This document shows, piece by piece, positions 14,583-15,320 of a stretch of 15,320 nucleotides of DNA; position 1 is the stretch's first letter; each line of letters opens with the position of its first letter. The translations under genes were made by a program, and so were the position numbers. The DNA is from Candidatus Gastranaerophilales bacterium HUM_12 (lineage in GTDB: Bacteria; Cyanobacteriota; Vampirovibrionia; Gastranaerophilales; Gastranaerophilaceae): NCBI GenBank assembly GCA_002102825.1, contig DABJ01000034.1, positions 92,365 through 107,684 on the forward strand, given 5' to 3'. The notes below the pieces were generated by a model, which ran no database searches, was not told where the DNA came from, and saw only the letters and a list, made by a program, of their open reading frames with translations.

Positions 14583-14607
14583 TTATCAAATATCTCTTGC
14601 TTGTACT

Positions 14608-14630
14608 AAAGTCCGCTCATAGCGGGCTTT
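14608..14630 (-). terminator. tmRNA-side hairpin
   Basis: AAAGTCCGCT (14608-14617) and AGCGGGCTTT (14621-14630) form a 10-bp stem with one G-T wobble and a 3-nt loop, 43 nt past the tmRNA 3' end. On the minus strand it is followed by a short weak T-run, so it probably ends tmRNA transcription. Confidence 0.6.
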
Positions 14631-14672
14631 CAATGTTTTCAAAATGGTCTTATCTCTCTTTTTAAGACTAAA

Positions 14673-15074
14673 TGGTGGAGACGGTGGGAGTCGAACCCAC
14701 GTCCAAAATGGATAAAAATAAACCTCTACGTGTGTAGATATTTATTCTCTCGATTAACTCAGGAAAATATCAAAACCTGACAAGCTAATCCTAGGTTTTA
14801 TTTGAGGGAAACTCTAAACCCTTGATGGTTATCTTGATGTGTCTACCACCAATCAACACACTGCGTCTTGCATAATGGACCCATAAAACCGGCAAGCTGG
14901 GTTCTATGAGTAGCTAGAATCAGCGACTTATGCAGCTAAAGCATTTGCTCTAGAGAAGTCTGCTTTGATTACATTGTTAGCATTTAATTTGTTTTGCCCG
15001 TTGATAACCGAGAACAGCTCTCGGACACGCAACCTATTTTCACCAAAACATCCTGTCAAATCCAAAACGTCCCC
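14673..15074 (-). ncRNA. ssrA: Transfer-messenger RNA (tmRNA)
   Basis: One-piece tmRNA of about 402 nt. The 5' end GGGGACGTTTTGGATTTGAC (15074 downward) and the 3' end with the T-loop GTGGGTTCGACTCCCAC and TCTCCACCA (ending 14673, CCA encoded) form the tRNA-like domain. The tag frame begins with the resume codon GCT at 14979-14981 and stops at TAA 14928-14930, giving ANNVIKADFSRANALAA, with the usual small hydrophobic Ala-Leu-Ala-Ala end recognised by proteases. It rescues stalled ribosomes together with SmpB. The gene is a frequent integration site for mobile elements at its 3' end, and here the accessory DNA lies on exactly that side. Confidence 0.97.
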
Positions 15075-15102
15075 ATGGTGTTGTTAATGTACTGTAACTT
15101 AT

Positions 15103-15130
15103 ATTATAAACCATTCCCCAACTTTTTCAA
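15103..15130 (-). promoter_or_regulatory. Promoter of the tmRNA gene
   Basis: On the minus strand TTGAAA (15125-15130) and TATAAT (15103-15108) are separated by 16 nt, about 28 nt before the mature 5' end, leaving a short leader to be processed. It is a strong housekeeping-type promoter, as expected for tmRNA. Confidence 0.8.
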
Positions 15131-15252
15131 GCTTACAAATCTTAATTTCTATATTTATTACAAAATATTACAAAATATTTCTCTTTCTTAAAGATATTTA
15201 TTAAAATTGCCGTTAATACGAGTATCGGAAACGAAAGAAAGGACGTATTGTC

Positions 15253-15320
15253 ATGGGAATGACAGCATCACAAGCTAGATTCTTAAGCCTGACAGCTCGC
15301 AAGAATAACGTAGAGTTTGA
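15253..15320 (+). CDS. Start of a gene running off the right edge
   Basis: ATG 15253 preceded by AAAGGA at about 10 nt, with 22 codons visible: MGMTASQARFLSLTARK then NNVEF. From memory this N-terminus is shared by many uncharacterised proteins of Gastranaerophilales (Melainabacteria) and a few related gut lineages. I could not check this. Function is unknown. It is divergent from tmRNA and looks like core chromosome and not island DNA. Confidence 0.75.
   Translation, partial: MGMTASQARFLSLTARKNNVEF

Noticed and set aside
15157..15180. Short direct repeat ATTACAAAAT near the tmRNA promoter
   Set aside because: Two copies only, in very AT-rich DNA. No CRISPR-like spacing and no known iteron pattern.
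14994..15191. 65-codon plus-strand ORF over the tmRNA 5' part
   Set aside because: It overlaps the tmRNA and its promoter antisense and has no independent support.

Overview
The window is strongly AT-rich bacterial DNA using the standard genetic code. Its best taxonomic hints are at the right edge. There is a one-piece tmRNA gene whose tag reads ANNVIKADFSRANALAA. Next to it starts a protein beginning MGMTASQARFLSLTARK, an N-terminus I associate from memory with gut Gastranaerophilales (Melainabacteria / Vampirovibrionia). That assignment is an inference. Apart from the right edge, the window looks like accessory DNA: a genomic island made of short strand-switching operons, many of unknown function.

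Layout. (1) 1-1668, +: the C-terminal part of a large, mostly helical protein of unknown function that is open at the left edge, followed by a bulged hairpin at 1733-1781. (2) 1944-4939, -: a run of genes read leftward. It begins with a WG-repeat protein that appears split by a 2-nt frameshift (4694-4939 and 3750-4682). Next come three tiny tightly packed ORFs (44, 33 and 33 codons), a 244-aa unknown protein and a PPP-type phosphatase. (3) 5326-6297, +: an unrecognised 323-aa protein. (4) 6343-8672, -: an operon of a ParB-like/DNA methyltransferase fusion, a DUF5681 protein and a second small ParB-like protein, closed by a perfect 10-bp hairpin. (5) 8832-11190, +: a zinc-ribbon protein, a DUF2924 protein and a large serine recombinase, the mobility module of the island. 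(6) 11187-11513, -: an XRE-type HTH regulator, divergent from the next block. (7) 11698-14449, +: three closely packed genes encoding a polytopic membrane protein with a Ser-rich linker, a single-pass Lys/Glu-rich protein and a PD-(D/E)XK nuclease-like protein. A strong promoter (TTGACT-N17-TATAGT) with a 12-bp inverted repeat at the expected transcription start lies in the divergent region. (8) 14451-14504, a 17-codon stub, and two hairpins. (9) tmRNA (14673-15074, -) with a clear promoter, then the start of an ordinary-looking gene at 15253.

How it works together. Blocks 4 and 5 resemble the maintenance and integration genes of an integrative element: recombinase plus DUF2924, orphan methylase, DUF5681. 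Block 7, with its regulator, looks like a cargo operon. A regulated membrane/membrane/nuclease set beside an integrase is the best candidate here for an undescribed defence-type or conflict system. Block 2 is a second candidate, because of its stacked micro-ORFs coupled to a phosphatase. The tmRNA 3' end looks like the junction between island and core chromosome, but no second copy of its 3' end was found inside the window, so the integration site is not proven.
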